Origin: Verrucomicrobiota bacterium
Lineage (GTDB): Bacteria > Verrucomicrobiota > Verrucomicrobiia > Opitutales > Opitutaceae
Assembly: GCA_026398065.1 (NCBI GenBank)
Contig: JAPLTR010000306.1
Coordinates: 1-37,435 of the forward strand
Direction: 5' to 3'
Length of the DNA stretch: 37,435 nucleotides
Under the pieces are notes generated by a model that saw nothing but the letters and a program-made list of their open reading frames with translations, ran no database searches and was not told where the DNA came from. The position numbers and the translations under genes are program-made. Shown in pieces: positions 26,563 through 36,684 of the stretch (within the stretch, counting starts at the first letter, position 1; the number at the start of each line of letters is the position of its first letter).

Positions 26563-27222
26563 ATGTCGAAAATTTTCCCGAAGTCGGCGAACAAGCTGCC
26601 GTTCCAGATCATCCTCTTTCTGGGCGTGCTGGTTTGCGTCGCGACCGCCGGCGTCACCTACTACATGACGCCGAAGTACACGCGCGTCGGTTACGCCCCG
26701 CTCCAGCCCGTTCCCTTCAGCCACGCCAAACACGTGCAGGAAGTCGGCCTCGATTGTCGTTACTGCCATTCGAACGTGGACAAGTCGGCCCACTCCAATG
26801 TTCCCACGTCCCAGACGTGCATGAACTGCCACAATCAGATCAAGACCACGAGCCCCCTCCTCGCCCCCGTGCGCGAGAGCGCCGCGACCGGCAAGCCGGT
26901 GCCGTGGGTCTGGATCCACAAGACCCCCGACTACGCCTACTTTAACCATTCCATCCACGTGAACCGCGGCATCTCGTGCGTCGAGTGCCACGGCAAGGTC
27001 AACGAGATGGACACGGTCACGCACATGCAGCCGCTCAGCATGAGCTTCTGCCTCGACTGCCATCGCAATCCCACGGCCGCGATCCGCGACCCGAAGGATG
27101 TCTTCAACCTCGATTCCAAGCGCCTTGCGGACCAGGGCGAGGCCGGGGCGAAGCAGGCTGCGACCTTCGTGCATGACTGGAAAGTCAAACCTCCTCAGAG
27201 CTGCTCCGGCTGCCATCGCTGA
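26563..27222 (+). CDS. actA: Alternative complex III subunit A, pentahaem cytochrome c
   Basis: Five CXXCH motifs (CRYCH, CMNCH, CVECH, CLDCH, CSGCH), N-terminal TM; upstream of actB. Confidence 0.92.
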   Translation: MSKIFPKSANKLPFQIILFLGVLVCVATAGVTYYMTPKYTRVGYAPLQPVPFSHAKHVQEVGLDCRYCHSNVDKSAHSNVPTSQTCMNCHNQIKTTSPLLAPVRESAATGKPVPWVWIHKTPDYAYFNHSIHVNRGISCVECHGKVNEMDTVTHMQPLSMSFCLDCHRNPTAAIRDPKDVFNLDSKRLADQGEAGAKQAATFVHDWKVKPPQSCSGCHR

Positions 27223-30200
27223 TGAAACGCAAATTTGAACATCCCGCTCCGTCGGCCCGTGAGCTGAACGGCCCGAAATACTGGCGCAGCCTCGACGAAC
27301 TCTCGGCCTCGCCCGGTTTCGTGGACCAGCTGAAGCGCGAGTTCCCCCAGGGGGCCGCGGAGTTGGACGGCGTCGATCGCCGCCACTTCATGAAGATCAT
27401 GGCGGCGTCCTTTGCCCTCGGTGGCATCGGTCTCGCCGGCTGCCGCCGTCCCGAGCAGTTCATCCTCCCCTTCGGCAAGTCCGTCGAGGGCGTGATCCCC
27501 GGTCTCCCGCAGTACTACGCGACGGCGATGCCTATCCGTAAGTCCGCCATCCCGCTCCTCGCCGAGACCCATCAGGGCCGTCCGACCAAGCTCGAGGGCA
27601 ATCCGACCTACGCCCCCCACGGTGGCGCCAGCTCCCTTTTGGCCCAGGCCTCGATCCTCGATCTCTACGATCCGGATCGCGCCTCGGCTCACACCAAGGG
27701 CGGCCAGGTGCTCGATGCCGCGGCGGTCAACAAGCTCCTCGCCGATGTCGGTGGCACTTACGCGGCCTCCCAGGGTGCCGGTCTGGCCTTCCTCGCCGAC
27801 CAGTCCTCCTCCCCCACGCGCGCCCGCCTGGTCAAGAAGCTCCGCGCCAAGTTCCCGAAGGCCGTCTGGGCCGAGTACGAGCCGATCACCGACGAGCCGC
27901 CGGCCGAGGCCGCCAAGGCCGCCTTCGGTGCCGACGTCAAGCCGATCTACCGTTTTGCGGGTGCGAAGCGCATCCTGTCGCTGGACGCCGATTTCTTCCA
28001 CGCCGAGTCGGGCAGCCTGTACTACGCGCGCGAATTTGCCAAGGGTCGCCGGGTCAAGAGCACCGCGGACGACATGAACCGCCTGTATGTGGCGGAGAGC
28101 GCTTTCACCCTCACCGGCAGCATGGCCGACCACCGCCTGCGTCTGGCCACCAGCCACATGCTCGCGCTCGCCGCCGCCATCGGGGGCAAGACGCTCGACA
28201 CCGACATCCTCAAGCCCCTCACCGAGGGTCTCGAGGCCCTCGTCAGCCCGAAGTGGGTCGATGAGTGCGCCGAAGACCTGAAGAACCACAAGGGCGAGTC
28301 GCTCGTGGTGGCCGGTGCGCACCTCCCGCCGCAGGTCCACGCCATCGCCTATGCGATGAACGCGCTCCTCGGCAATATCGGCAAGACGGTGGACTTCGTC
28401 GCCATCGAGCCCTCGACCGCCACGACCATCTCCGCGCTCGCCGAGACGATCAAGGGCGGTTCGGTCAAGACCCTCGTCATCCTCGGCGGCAATCCCGCCT
28501 ACAACGCCCCCGTCGAACTCGACTGGGCGAAGGTGCAGGCCTCGGTGGGCGACGTGATTCGCCTCGGCTACATGGCCGACGAGACCGCCAAGATTTCCGG
28601 CACCAACCTCGCCGCCGCCCACTACCTTGAGTCGTGGGGCGACGCCCGCACCGCCGACGGTACGGTCGTCCCGGTTCAGCCGATGATTCTGCCGCTCTTC
28701 GGCGGCATCACCCAGCTCGAGGTGCTCGCCCGCATCGCCGGCGAGGCCAACGCCGACGGCTACGCCCTCGTCAGCGAAACCATCTCCGCCCTCGCCGGTG
28801 GCGACACGGAAAAGGCCATGCGCCGTTTCCTGCACGACGGTTTGCTCGCAGGGTCCGCCTACAAGGTCGCCTCGGTCGCGTTCGACCAGCGCGGTGCCCG
28901 CGTGCTCTTCCAGGACCCGCCGAAAAAGGTCGAGGCGTTCTCCGCCAAGAATCTCGAGGTCCGTTTCGTCACCGATCACAAGATGGATGACGGCCGGTTC
29001 AACAACAACGGCTGGCTCCAGGAGTGCCCGGACCCGATCACGAAGATTTCTTGGGACAACGCCATCCTCGTCAGCCCCAAGCTCGGCAAGGAACTCGGCA
29101 TCGCGCCCCACGGCTCGGCCATCCCGGTCGCGCGCGTCGAGGAAAACGAGTTCGAGATCGGCAAGGAAAACTCCTACGTCTTCGAACTCACCGTCGGCGG
29201 CCGGAAGATCAAGGGCCCGGTCCACATCCAGCCCGGTCTGTCCAACTACACGGTGGTCGTTTCGCTCGGTTACGGCCGCAAGGCCACCGGCCGCGTCGGC
29301 AAGGACGCCGGTTACGATGCCTATCCGCTCCGGACCGCGGCCGCCCCTTACGTCACCACCGGTGGCACCCTGACGAAGACCGGCGAGCGCATGCTGCTCG
29401 CCAACACCCAGGAACACTGGTCGATGGAAGGCCGCGACATCGTGCGCGAGGCCAATTTCGAAAAGACCGGCGACGGCCAGAGCTACAAGGACAATCCCGG
29501 TTACGTCGACACGATCGGCACCGAGTCCCACTCGCCCGCCATCTACGGCGCCGACGAGACTCCGATCAACGACAACAAGCTCACCCCCGAGCAGCGCGCC
29601 AAGCTCACTCAGACCCGCGCCAAGGAGATTCCGCGCGGCGGCTCGATGTACAAGACGCCGAAGTTCGACGGCCACCACCAGTGGGGCATGTCGATCGACC
29701 TGAACACCTGCATCGGCTGCAATGCCTGTGTCGTGGCGTGCCAGGCGGAGAACAACATTCCGATCGTGGGCAAGGACCAGGTGCTGCGCGGCCGCGAGAT
29801 GCACTGGATCCGCCTCGACCGCTACTATTCCGACGGCAAGGCCGAGGGCGCCGCCTTCGGTGGCGAAGGCAACCGTGAGATCCCGGAGGATCCGCAGGTT
29901 TCCCTCCAGCCCATCGCCTGCGCCCAGTGCGAGCTCGCCCCGTGCGAAGTCGTGTGCCCCGTCAACGCCACCGTCCACGACGACGAGGGCCTCAACACGA
30001 TGGCCTACAACCGGTGCATCGGTACGCGCTACTGCGCCAACAATTGTCCGTACAAGGTCCGTCGCTTTAACTTCTTCGACTTCAACCAGCGCCAGCTCGA
30101 CAGCCTCTATCTCGGCCAGCTCGGTCCGAAGGGGATGCCGGAGCTCGTCAAGATGGTGAAGAATCCCGAGGTCACGATCCGCATGCGCGGCGTGATGGAG

Positions 30201-30665
30201 AAGTGCACCTATTGCGTGCAGCGCATCCAAAACGGGAAGATCCAGTACAAGGTCGCGCAGGCCCAGAAGGGCCTGCCGGAGAATGTCGTCGTTCCCGATG
30301 GCACGATCAAGACCGCCTGCCAGCAGGTGTGCCCGGTCGAGTCCATCGTCTTCGGCAACATCGACGATCCGACCAGCGCCGTCTCGAAGGCCAAGGCCCT
30401 CGAGCAGGACTACTCGCTCCTCGGCTATCTCAACATCCGTCCGCGCACCACGTACCTCGGCAAGCTCCGCAATCCGAACCCGAAGATGCCCGACTACAAG
30501 CCGCTGCCCCTCAGCCGCGTGGAATACAACAACAAGAATCATCCGGCCACCGGCCACGGCCACGAGGCCCCCGCCGGTCACGAAGGCCATGGACACGAAG
30601 AGCCCAAGGTGGAGAAGAAACACGGCATGATCGACACCGCGAAATCTCTGGGAGGGCTTAGCTAA
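27222..30665 (+). CDS. actB: Alternative complex III subunit B (molybdopterin-like domain plus Fe-S domain)
   Basis: [22 protein letters not shown] Tat-like signal; [41 protein letters not shown]...CQQVCP Fe-S motifs. Confidence 0.95.
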   Translation: MKRKFEHPAPSARELNGPKYWRSLDELSASPGFVDQLKREFPQGAAELDGVDRRHFMKIMAASFALGGIGLAGCRRPEQFILPFGKSVEGVIPGLPQYYATAMPIRKSAIPLLAETHQGRPTKLEGNPTYAPHGGASSLLAQASILDLYDPDRASAHTKGGQVLDAAAVNKLLADVGGTYAASQGAGLAFLADQSSSPTRARLVKKLRAKFPKAVWAEYEPITDEPPAEAAKAAFGADVKPIYRFAGAKRILSLDADFFHAESGSLYYAREFAKGRRVKSTADDMNRLYVAESAFTLTGSMADHRLRLATSHMLALAAAIGGKTLDTDILKPLTEGLEALVSPKWVDECAEDLKNHKGESLVVAGAHLPPQVHAIAYAMNALLGNIGKTVDFVAIEPSTATTISALAETIKGGSVKTLVILGGNPAYNAPVELDWAKVQASVGDVIRLGYMADETAKISGTNLAAAHYLESWGDARTADGTVVPVQPMILPLFGGITQLEVLARIAGEANADGYALVSETISALAGGDTEKAMRRFLHDGLLAGSAYKVASVAFDQRGARVLFQDPPKKVEAFSAKNLEVRFVTDHKMDDGRFNNNGWLQECPDPITKISWDNAILVSPKLGKELGIAPHGSAIPVARVEENEFEIGKENSYVFELTVGGRKIKGPVHIQPGLSNYTVVVSLGYGRKATGRVGKDAGYDAYPLRTAAAPYVTTGGTLTKTGERMLLANTQEHWSMEGRDIVREANFEKTGDGQSYKDNPGYVDTIGTESHSPAIYGADETPINDNKLTPEQRAKLTQTRAKEIPRGGSMYKTPKFDGHHQWGMSIDLNTCIGCNACVVACQAENNIPIVGKDQVLRGREMHWIRLDRYYSDGKAEGAAFGGEGNREIPEDPQVSLQPIACAQCELAPCEVVCPVNATVHDDEGLNTMAYNRCIGTRYCANNCPYKVRRFNFFDFNQRQLDSLYLGQLGPKGMPELVKMVKNPEVTIRMRGVMEKCTYCVQRIQNGKIQYKVAQAQKGLPENVVVPDGTIKTACQQVCPVESIVFGNIDDPTSAVSKAKALEQDYSLLGYLNIRPRTTYLGKLRNPNPKMPDYKPLPLSRVEYNNKNHPATGHGHEAPAGHEGHGHEEPKVEKKHGMIDTAKSLGGLS

Positions 30666-32092
30666 TGGCCTCTCACGCCGAACCCGCCGCCGCGCCCGCG
30701 ATCCTGCAGGAGGTCAAACCTGCCCACCTGCCGCGCGCGGTCATGGTGGCCAACAACCGCAGCTTCTCCTGGATCACGGAGAAGATCTGCGGCATCATCG
30801 AGGGCAAGACCCCGTCGTGGTGGTGGATCTGCTTCATCCTCGCCTGCTGCGTCGCCTCCTTCACGGTCGCAGGTATCGCGTACCTGATCGCGACGGGCGT
30901 TGGTGTCTGGGGTCACGCCAATCCGGTCAACTGGGCCTGGGACATCGTCAACTTCGTCTTCTGGATCGGTATCGGCCACGCCGGCACCCTGATCTCCGCG
31001 ATTCTGTGCCTCCTGCGCCAGAAGTGGCGCACGTCCATCAACCGCGCCGCCGAGGCGATGACGATCTTCGCCGTCGTCTGCGCCGCGATCTTCCCGGTCT
31101 TCCACGTCGGTCGCGTCTGGTACGCCTGGTACCTCTTCCCGATCCCGAATTCCAACGCCATCTGGCAGAACTTCCGTTCGCCGCTGGAGTGGGACGTGTT
31201 CGCGGTCTCGACCTACGGTACGGTTTCCGTGCTCTTCTGGTACGTCGGCCTCCTCCCTGACCTCGCCGTGCTGCGCGACCGTTTCTACGCGTCGGGCAAC
31301 AAGCTCCGTTCGGCCCTCTACGGCTTCTTCGCTATGGGCTGGCGCGGTTCCAACCGCCACTGGAGCAACTACGAGATGGCCTACCTCATTTTGGCCGGTA
31401 TCTCCACCCCGCTGGTGCTCTCGGTGCACACGATCGTCTCCTTCGACTTCGCCGTGTCGCTCCTCCCGGGCTGGCACACCACCATCTTCCCCCCGTACTT
31501 CGTGGCGGGCGCCATCTTCTCCGGCTTCGGCATGGTGCTCACGCTCATGCTTCCGCTCCGCGCCGTCTACAAGATGGAGGATCTCATCACGCAGTACCAC
31601 ATCGACTGCATGTGCAAGATCACCCTCGCGACCGGTACGATCGTCGGTTACGCGTACGGCATGGAGTTCTTCATCGCCTGGTACGGCGCGAACCCCTACG
31701 AGGGCTTCGCCTTCGTCAACCGCGCCTTCGGCCACTATGCGTGGGCCTACTGGTGGATGATCAGCTGCAACGTCATCACCCCCCAGTTCTTCTGGTTCAA
31801 GGCCGTCCGTGAGAACACCACGTTCGTCTGGGTCCTCTCCCTCTTCGTCAACGTCGGCATGTGGTTCGAGCGCTTCGTGATCATCGTCACCTCGCTCGCC
31901 CGTGACTTCCTGCCCTCGAGCTGGGGCTACTACTCGCCGAGCATCGTCGAAATCTTCACCTTCTTCGGGACGTTCGGCGTCTTCTCGGTGCTCTTCCTCC
32001 TCTTCATCCGCTTCCTCCCCATCATGCCGATGGCCGAGCTCAAGGCGGTCACTCCGCAGGCCGACGTTCACGGCGGCGGCGACCACCACTAA
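30665..32092 (+). CDS. actC: Alternative complex III subunit C (NrfD/PsrC-like membrane subunit)
   Basis: Polytopic NrfD family; start overlaps actB stop; [33 protein letters not shown]. Confidence 0.95.
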   Translation: MASHAEPAAAPAILQEVKPAHLPRAVMVANNRSFSWITEKICGIIEGKTPSWWWICFILACCVASFTVAGIAYLIATGVGVWGHANPVNWAWDIVNFVFWIGIGHAGTLISAILCLLRQKWRTSINRAAEAMTIFAVVCAAIFPVFHVGRVWYAWYLFPIPNSNAIWQNFRSPLEWDVFAVSTYGTVSVLFWYVGLLPDLAVLRDRFYASGNKLRSALYGFFAMGWRGSNRHWSNYEMAYLILAGISTPLVLSVHTIVSFDFAVSLLPGWHTTIFPPYFVAGAIFSGFGMVLTLMLPLRAVYKMEDLITQYHIDCMCKITLATGTIVGYAYGMEFFIAWYGANPYEGFAFVNRAFGHYAWAYWWMISCNVITPQFFWFKAVRENTTFVWVLSLFVNVGMWFERFVIIVTSLARDFLPSSWGYYSPSIVEIFTFFGTFGVFSVLFLLFIRFLPIMPMAELKAVTPQADVHGGGDHH

Positions 32093-32103
32093 TCTTTCAC
32101 GCC

Positions 32104-32637
32104 ATGGCTTCACAATCCTCCGGCTTGATTGCCACCTTCGACACGACGCCGGATCTCTACCACGCGGCCGAGAAGGTGCGCGACGCCGGTTACCGCAACT
32201 GGGACTGCATCACGCCGTTCCCCGTGCACGGGCTCGACAAGGCGATGGGCCTCAAACGCTCCATAGTTCCCCGTATCTCCCTCGCGGGCGGCATCACCGG
32301 CTTCTGCACCGGCATGTCCCTGATCTTCTGGACCGGCGGGGTGGACTACCAGCTCATCGTCGGCGGCAAGCCGTTCTTCAGCCCGATGTTCGCCTTCCCG
32401 GTGAGCTACGAGCTCACCATTCTCTTCACCGCCTTCGCCACCATCGGCGGCATGTTCTTCCTGAACGGCCTCCCGATGCACTACCACCCCGTGCTGAAAT
32501 ACGATCAGATCCGCCGCGGCATGGATGACCAGTTCTTCATCGTCATCGAGACGCGCGACCCGCGCTTCAACCTCGCCAACACCAAGGCCCTGCTCGAAAA
32601 GGCCGGCGGGAAAAACATCTCGGAACTCGAGGCCTGA
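32104..32637 (+). CDS. actD: Alternative complex III subunit D (DUF3341)
   Basis: GLIATFDTTPDLYHAAEKVRDAGYRNWDCITPFPVHGLDKAMGL. Confidence 0.93.
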   Translation: MASQSSGLIATFDTTPDLYHAAEKVRDAGYRNWDCITPFPVHGLDKAMGLKRSIVPRISLAGGITGFCTGMSLIFWTGGVDYQLIVGGKPFFSPMFAFPVSYELTILFTAFATIGGMFFLNGLPMHYHPVLKYDQIRRGMDDQFFIVIETRDPRFNLANTKALLEKAGGKNISELEA

Positions 32638-32640
32638 GCC

Positions 32641-33147
32641 ATGCGCAACGTCTACCTCGCTCTCGTCTTCGTCTGCGTGCTGCTCGTTTCCATCTTTGGA
32701 TTCCGCGGCACCAAGTTCACCTCGCCTCCGATCGAGGTGTTTCCCGAGTGGGCTTTCCCCGGCATGAAGCTGCAGCCCAAGCTGCGGCCCCAGGCCGAGT
32801 CGAAGTTCTTCGCCGATGGCCGCGCCGACCGCGCGCCCGTCGAGCACACCGTCATGCGCGGCATGCTCCGCGAGGATGACCATCTCAATCGTGGCAAGGA
32901 TGCCACCGGCGCCTTCGCCCGCGGCTTTCCGGCCGGCGTCACCGTCGACCTGAAGTTCATCGAGCGCGGCCAGGACCGCTACACGATCTACTGCCTGCCG
33001 TGTCACGGCATGGTGGGCGATGGCAACGTGTCGATCGAGGATCGCTGGGCCGTCGTCGCCTACGTCCGCGCTCTCCAACGCGCCCAGCAGGGCAGCGCCG
33101 CCGACGTCACGGACGCCGCCGCCAAACAAACTCTCGGTCTCAAATGA
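32641..33147 (+). CDS. actE: Alternative complex III subunit E, monohaem c-type cytochrome, apparently internally shortened
   Basis: FIERGQDRYTIYCLPCHGMVGDGN fused directly to VSIEDRWAVVAYVRALQRAQ. Confidence 0.85.
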   Translation: MRNVYLALVFVCVLLVSIFGFRGTKFTSPPIEVFPEWAFPGMKLQPKLRPQAESKFFADGRADRAPVEHTVMRGMLREDDHLNRGKDATGAFARGFPAGVTVDLKFIERGQDRYTIYCLPCHGMVGDGNVSIEDRWAVVAYVRALQRAQQGSAADVTDAAAKQTLGLK

Positions 33148-34427
33148 GCAGCACCCACGCAGCCACCGCCCCCACGGCCCTCTCGGCCGGGACGTCCTCG
33201 ACCGCCTCGCTGGCGACGAAGGCGCTCATCGCCGGGGGCCTCGGTCTCGGTCTCACCGCCGTCGGCCTCCTGATCTCGCCCGCGCAGCACGTCGCGATGT
33301 CCTATCTCGTGGGCATCACCTTCTGCACCGCGATCACGATCGGCATGTTCATGTGGATCATGATTCACCACATCGTCGACGCCTCGTGGTCGGTGGTGAT
33401 CCGCCGCCAGTTTGAGCACGGCACCAAGGGCTTCCTCTGGCTCGCCATCCTTTTCCTCCCGCTCGTCCTGGCCTCGCTGCTCGCCGCCAAGCACGACTTG
33501 GTCTGGCCGTGGATGGAGCCCACGCACGTGATTCATGGCGGCCATGAGGTCGCGCAGGATCCCCTCTACGTGAAGAAGTCGGGCTTCCTCAGCATCCCGG
33601 GCTTTTTGATCGGCACCTTCGGTACGCTCGTCCTCATGATGTGGGTCTCCGCCCGCCTCCGCAAGGCCTCGTTCGGCCAGGACCTCGACGGCGATGCGAA
33701 GTGGACCTTCATGAACCGCAAGACCGCGGCCTTCGGCCTCCCGATCGGCGCGTTCGGTCTCACCGCCATCGCGATCTTCTGGGTCAAGTCGCTGGAGTAC
33801 CACTGGTACTCGACGATGTTCGGCGTCTGGTTCTTCGCCAATTGCGTCCGCGGCGCCCTCGCCGTCGGCGTGATTATCATGGTCTGGCTCCTCCGCCGCG
33901 GCGACTACAAGGGCATCCTCAACACCAATCACTTCTACTCGATTGGCATGCTGTCTTTCGCGTTCTCCGTCTTCTGGGCCTACGTCACGTTCTCCCAGTA
34001 CTTCCTGATCTGGAACGCCAACGTCCCCGAGGAGACCTTCTGGTACAACCTCCGCGAACTGGACAGCCACGGCCACACCACGCAGTGGTGGTACGTCGGC
34101 CTCGTGATCCTCTTCGGTCACTTCTTCCTGCCGTTCCTGACCCTGCTGTCCTATCGCTTCAAGATCACCCCGCACATCCTCCGTCGCATCGTGATCTGCA
34201 TCTTGGTGACGATCCTGATCGATCTGTGCTACAACATCCTCCCGGCGCTCAAGGATGACCATGGCGATCCGTTGCCCTTCCTCTCGATCAATCTCCTCTG
34301 GGTCCTGACCTCCGTCGTCGGCGTCGGTGGCGTCTGCGTCTGGTCCTACCTGAAGAGTTTCCCGACGGCCAAGCTCATCCCGATCCGCGATCCGCGCATC
34401 ACCGAGAGCCTCACGCACCATGAGTGA
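33144..34427 (+). CDS. actF: Alternative complex III subunit F (quinol:cytochrome c oxidoreductase membrane subunit)
   Basis: Polytopic; ATGA overlap with actE; ISPAQHVAMSYLVGITFCTAITIGMFMWIMIHHIVDASWSVVIRRQFE. Confidence 0.93.
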   Translation: MSSTHAATAPTALSAGTSSTASLATKALIAGGLGLGLTAVGLLISPAQHVAMSYLVGITFCTAITIGMFMWIMIHHIVDASWSVVIRRQFEHGTKGFLWLAILFLPLVLASLLAAKHDLVWPWMEPTHVIHGGHEVAQDPLYVKKSGFLSIPGFLIGTFGTLVLMMWVSARLRKASFGQDLDGDAKWTFMNRKTAAFGLPIGAFGLTAIAIFWVKSLEYHWYSTMFGVWFFANCVRGALAVGVIIMVWLLRRGDYKGILNTNHFYSIGMLSFAFSVFWAYVTFSQYFLIWNANVPEETFWYNLRELDSHGHTTQWWYVGLVILFGHFFLPFLTLLSYRFKITPHILRRIVICILVTILIDLCYNILPALKDDHGDPLPFLSINLLWVLTSVVGVGGVCVWSYLKSFPTAKLIPIRDPRITESLTHHE

Positions 34428-34752
34428 TTCACCCGCCAATTCCCCGCGTCCGGTCGCCCTGATCACGGTTGCCTTCATTTTCGCCCTCGCGGCGATCGGT
34501 GTCGCCGTCGTGTCGTATACCTACAAGGCCGCTCCCGCCGCTCCGCAGAATTCCCCGGCGGAAAACCTGCCGAAGGATCTGGCGTGGAAGGCCACGCCCG
34601 CCACTCGCAAGGAAGCCCTGGTCGCCCTGAAGGAAAAGCAGGCCAAGCAGGCCGCCTCCTACGGTTGGGTCGATCAGAAGGCCGGCGTCGTCCAGCTTCC
34701 GATCCAACGCGCGATGCAACTGACCGCCGAACAGTACGGTTCCAAGAAGTAA
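34420..34752 (+). CDS. Small membrane-anchored protein of respiratory cluster, 110 aa
   Basis: Single TM and C-terminal ASYGWVDQKAGVVQLPIQRAMQLTAEQYG, a motif I associate with respiratory-cluster small proteins. 8-nt overlap with actF. Confidence 0.75.
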   Translation: MSDSPANSPRPVALITVAFIFALAAIGVAVVSYTYKAAPAAPQNSPAENLPKDLAWKATPATRKEALVALKEKQAKQAASYGWVDQKAGVVQLPIQRAMQLTAEQYGSKK

Positions 34753-34765
34753 TTTCCCTTTCTCG

Positions 34766-36187
34766 ATGTCTTCGCCCTCCACCAACGCTGAAGTCACCGC
34801 CGCCGATCAGGCCGGGCGCTGGCCGCTGCTCCTCCTGCTCGCCTCCGGGCTGGTGTGGCTCGTCGTCAGCGGCATCCTTGCCCTCGTTGCCTCGATTCAG
34901 TTGCACACCCCGGCCTTCATGGCCGACTGCGAATGGTTCACGCACGGTCGCCTGACGGCCATTGCCGAAACCTCCTTTGTCTACGGCTGGGCCGCCAATG
35001 CCGGACTCGGCATCGCCCTCTGGGTCCTCGGCCGCCTCGGCGGCTCGCCCCTCCGCGCCCTGAACTGGGCTGTGGTCGGCACGCTGTTTTGGAACACTGG
35101 CATCGCGCTGGGCATCGCCGGCATCGCCTCGGGCGACGCCACTTCGTTCTCCCTCCTCGAAATGCCCCGCTACGTGCAGCCGCTTCTCGCCGCCGCCTAC
35201 GTCGCCATCGGCCTCTCCGGCATTCTGGCTTGGAACGGCCGCCGCACCGACGGCACCTTCGCCTCCCAGTGGTACGCGGTCGCCGCGCTCTTCCTCTTCC
35301 CCTGGCTCCTGATCGCCGCCCAGTCGATGCTCCTGTGGACGCCGGTTCGCGGTGTGCTCCAGGCGGTCGTGGTCGGCTGGTATGTGCAGGGCGCCTTCTC
35401 CCTCTGGCTCGCGCCCCTCGCGCTCGCCGGTGCCTACTACGTGGTGCCGAAGGCCACGGGCCGCGCGCTGCCGAGCTATGAATTTGCCCCGCTCGCCTTC
35501 TGGACCCTCCTGTTTGTCGGCTCGCTCACCGGCGGTCGTCACCTGATTGGCGGACCGGTGCCCGCGTGGATTCCGACGCTGGCCAATGCCGCGTGCTGCA
35601 TGCTCCTCTTCCACTACACCGTGGTGGCCCTCAATCTCCGCGGTGCCTTCACCGGCGGTGGCACGGCCCTCCGGTTCATCTCGTTCGGTCTCGCGGCCTA
35701 CCTGTTGGGCGCGGTGCTCGATGCCGTCACCTCCTTCCGCGGCGTGGCGCTGGTCACGCAGTTCACCTATCTCTCCACGGCGCAGCAGCAGCTCGCGATC
35801 TACGGCGGTATTTCCATGCTCCTCTTCGGTTCGATCTACTTCGCCGTTCCGCGCCTGACCGGTCAGGCTTGGTCTTCCGGCGCGCTCCTGAAGGGTCATG
35901 TGGTCCTCTCGATGCTGGGCGTGTTGCTGCTCGTCGGCTCGCTGGCCGCCGCGGGTTGGACGCAGGGCCACGAGCTGAACGACGCCAAGGTCTCCTTTGC
36001 GGACATCGGCGCCCACACCCGCCCCTGGCTCCTCGCCGTATCGGTGGCCCAGCTCACCCTGTTGCTCGGAAACATTTTGTTGCTGGTTAACTTTGCCCAG
36101 AGCGTCTGCGCCGCCTGCTGCGCGTCGTCGACCGGGGCCCAGTCTCCCTTCCGCCAGCCTGCAGCGATGGAGGCGCACGCGTCATGA
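34766..36187 (+). CDS. CcoN-like haem-copper oxidase subunit I homologue lacking most metal ligands
   Basis: Ungapped similarity to CcoN around TM2, TM6-7 and TM10, but the ligand His are substituted (see findings). Confidence 0.85.
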   Translation: MSSPSTNAEVTAADQAGRWPLLLLLASGLVWLVVSGILALVASIQLHTPAFMADCEWFTHGRLTAIAETSFVYGWAANAGLGIALWVLGRLGGSPLRALNWAVVGTLFWNTGIALGIAGIASGDATSFSLLEMPRYVQPLLAAAYVAIGLSGILAWNGRRTDGTFASQWYAVAALFLFPWLLIAAQSMLLWTPVRGVLQAVVVGWYVQGAFSLWLAPLALAGAYYVVPKATGRALPSYEFAPLAFWTLLFVGSLTGGRHLIGGPVPAWIPTLANAACCMLLFHYTVVALNLRGAFTGGGTALRFISFGLAAYLLGAVLDAVTSFRGVALVTQFTYLSTAQQQLAIYGGISMLLFGSIYFAVPRLTGQAWSSGALLKGHVVLSMLGVLLLVGSLAAAGWTQGHELNDAKVSFADIGAHTRPWLLAVSVAQLTLLLGNILLLVNFAQSVCAACCASSTGAQSPFRQPAAMEAHAS

Positions 36188-36684
36188 TGAAATCCGGCTT
36201 TTTCTTCTTCATCGGCCTTCTCGTGGCCTTTGTGTTTGGTTGGGGCGGTGTCGCCCTCGGCTCGCACAAGCAGCTCGGTGCCCTGGCCCCGTTCTACGAC
36301 GATGGTGAGGGCTCTTCCTTCCCGGCCCGGCCGCAGGGTCTCGCGGCCCGCGGTCAGCTGGTTTACGCCGATCTCGGTTGTGCTTCGTGCCATACCCAGC
36401 AGGTCCGCCGGCCGGACTTCGGTTCCGACAAGGCCCGTGGCTGGGGCGACCGCCAGAACGTCGCCCGCGACTACATCTACCAGGTCCGCCCGCAGCTCGG
36501 CGAGTCCCGCATCGGTCCCGATCTCGCCAACTATGGCGCCCGCCGGCCGGCCGCCAAGACCCCTGAGGCCGAGCGCGCGCAGACGCTCGTGGCCTATCTC
36601 CAAACCTTGAATACGACGTACGAATTTCCGGAGGCGCGTCCCTTTGTGCCCACCGTCGCCGCCAAGGAGGGCGCCCACAAATGA
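36184..36684 (+). CDS. CcoO-like monohaem membrane cytochrome c, apparently shortened
   Basis: N-terminal TM; GCASCHTQQVRRPDFGSDKARGWGDRQNVARDYIYQVRPQLGESRIGPDLANYGAR then TLVAYLQTLN. Confidence 0.85.
   Translation: MMKSGFFFFIGLLVAFVFGWGGVALGSHKQLGALAPFYDDGEGSSFPARPQGLAARGQLVYADLGCASCHTQQVRRPDFGSDKARGWGDRQNVARDYIYQVRPQLGESRIGPDLANYGARRPAAKTPEAERAQTLVAYLQTLNTTYEFPEARPFVPTVAAKEGAHK

Noticed and set aside
27195-30623. 1142-aa antisense ORF opposite actB
   Set aside because: Same in-register shadow effect of GC-rich codon usage; actB is unambiguous on the plus strand.
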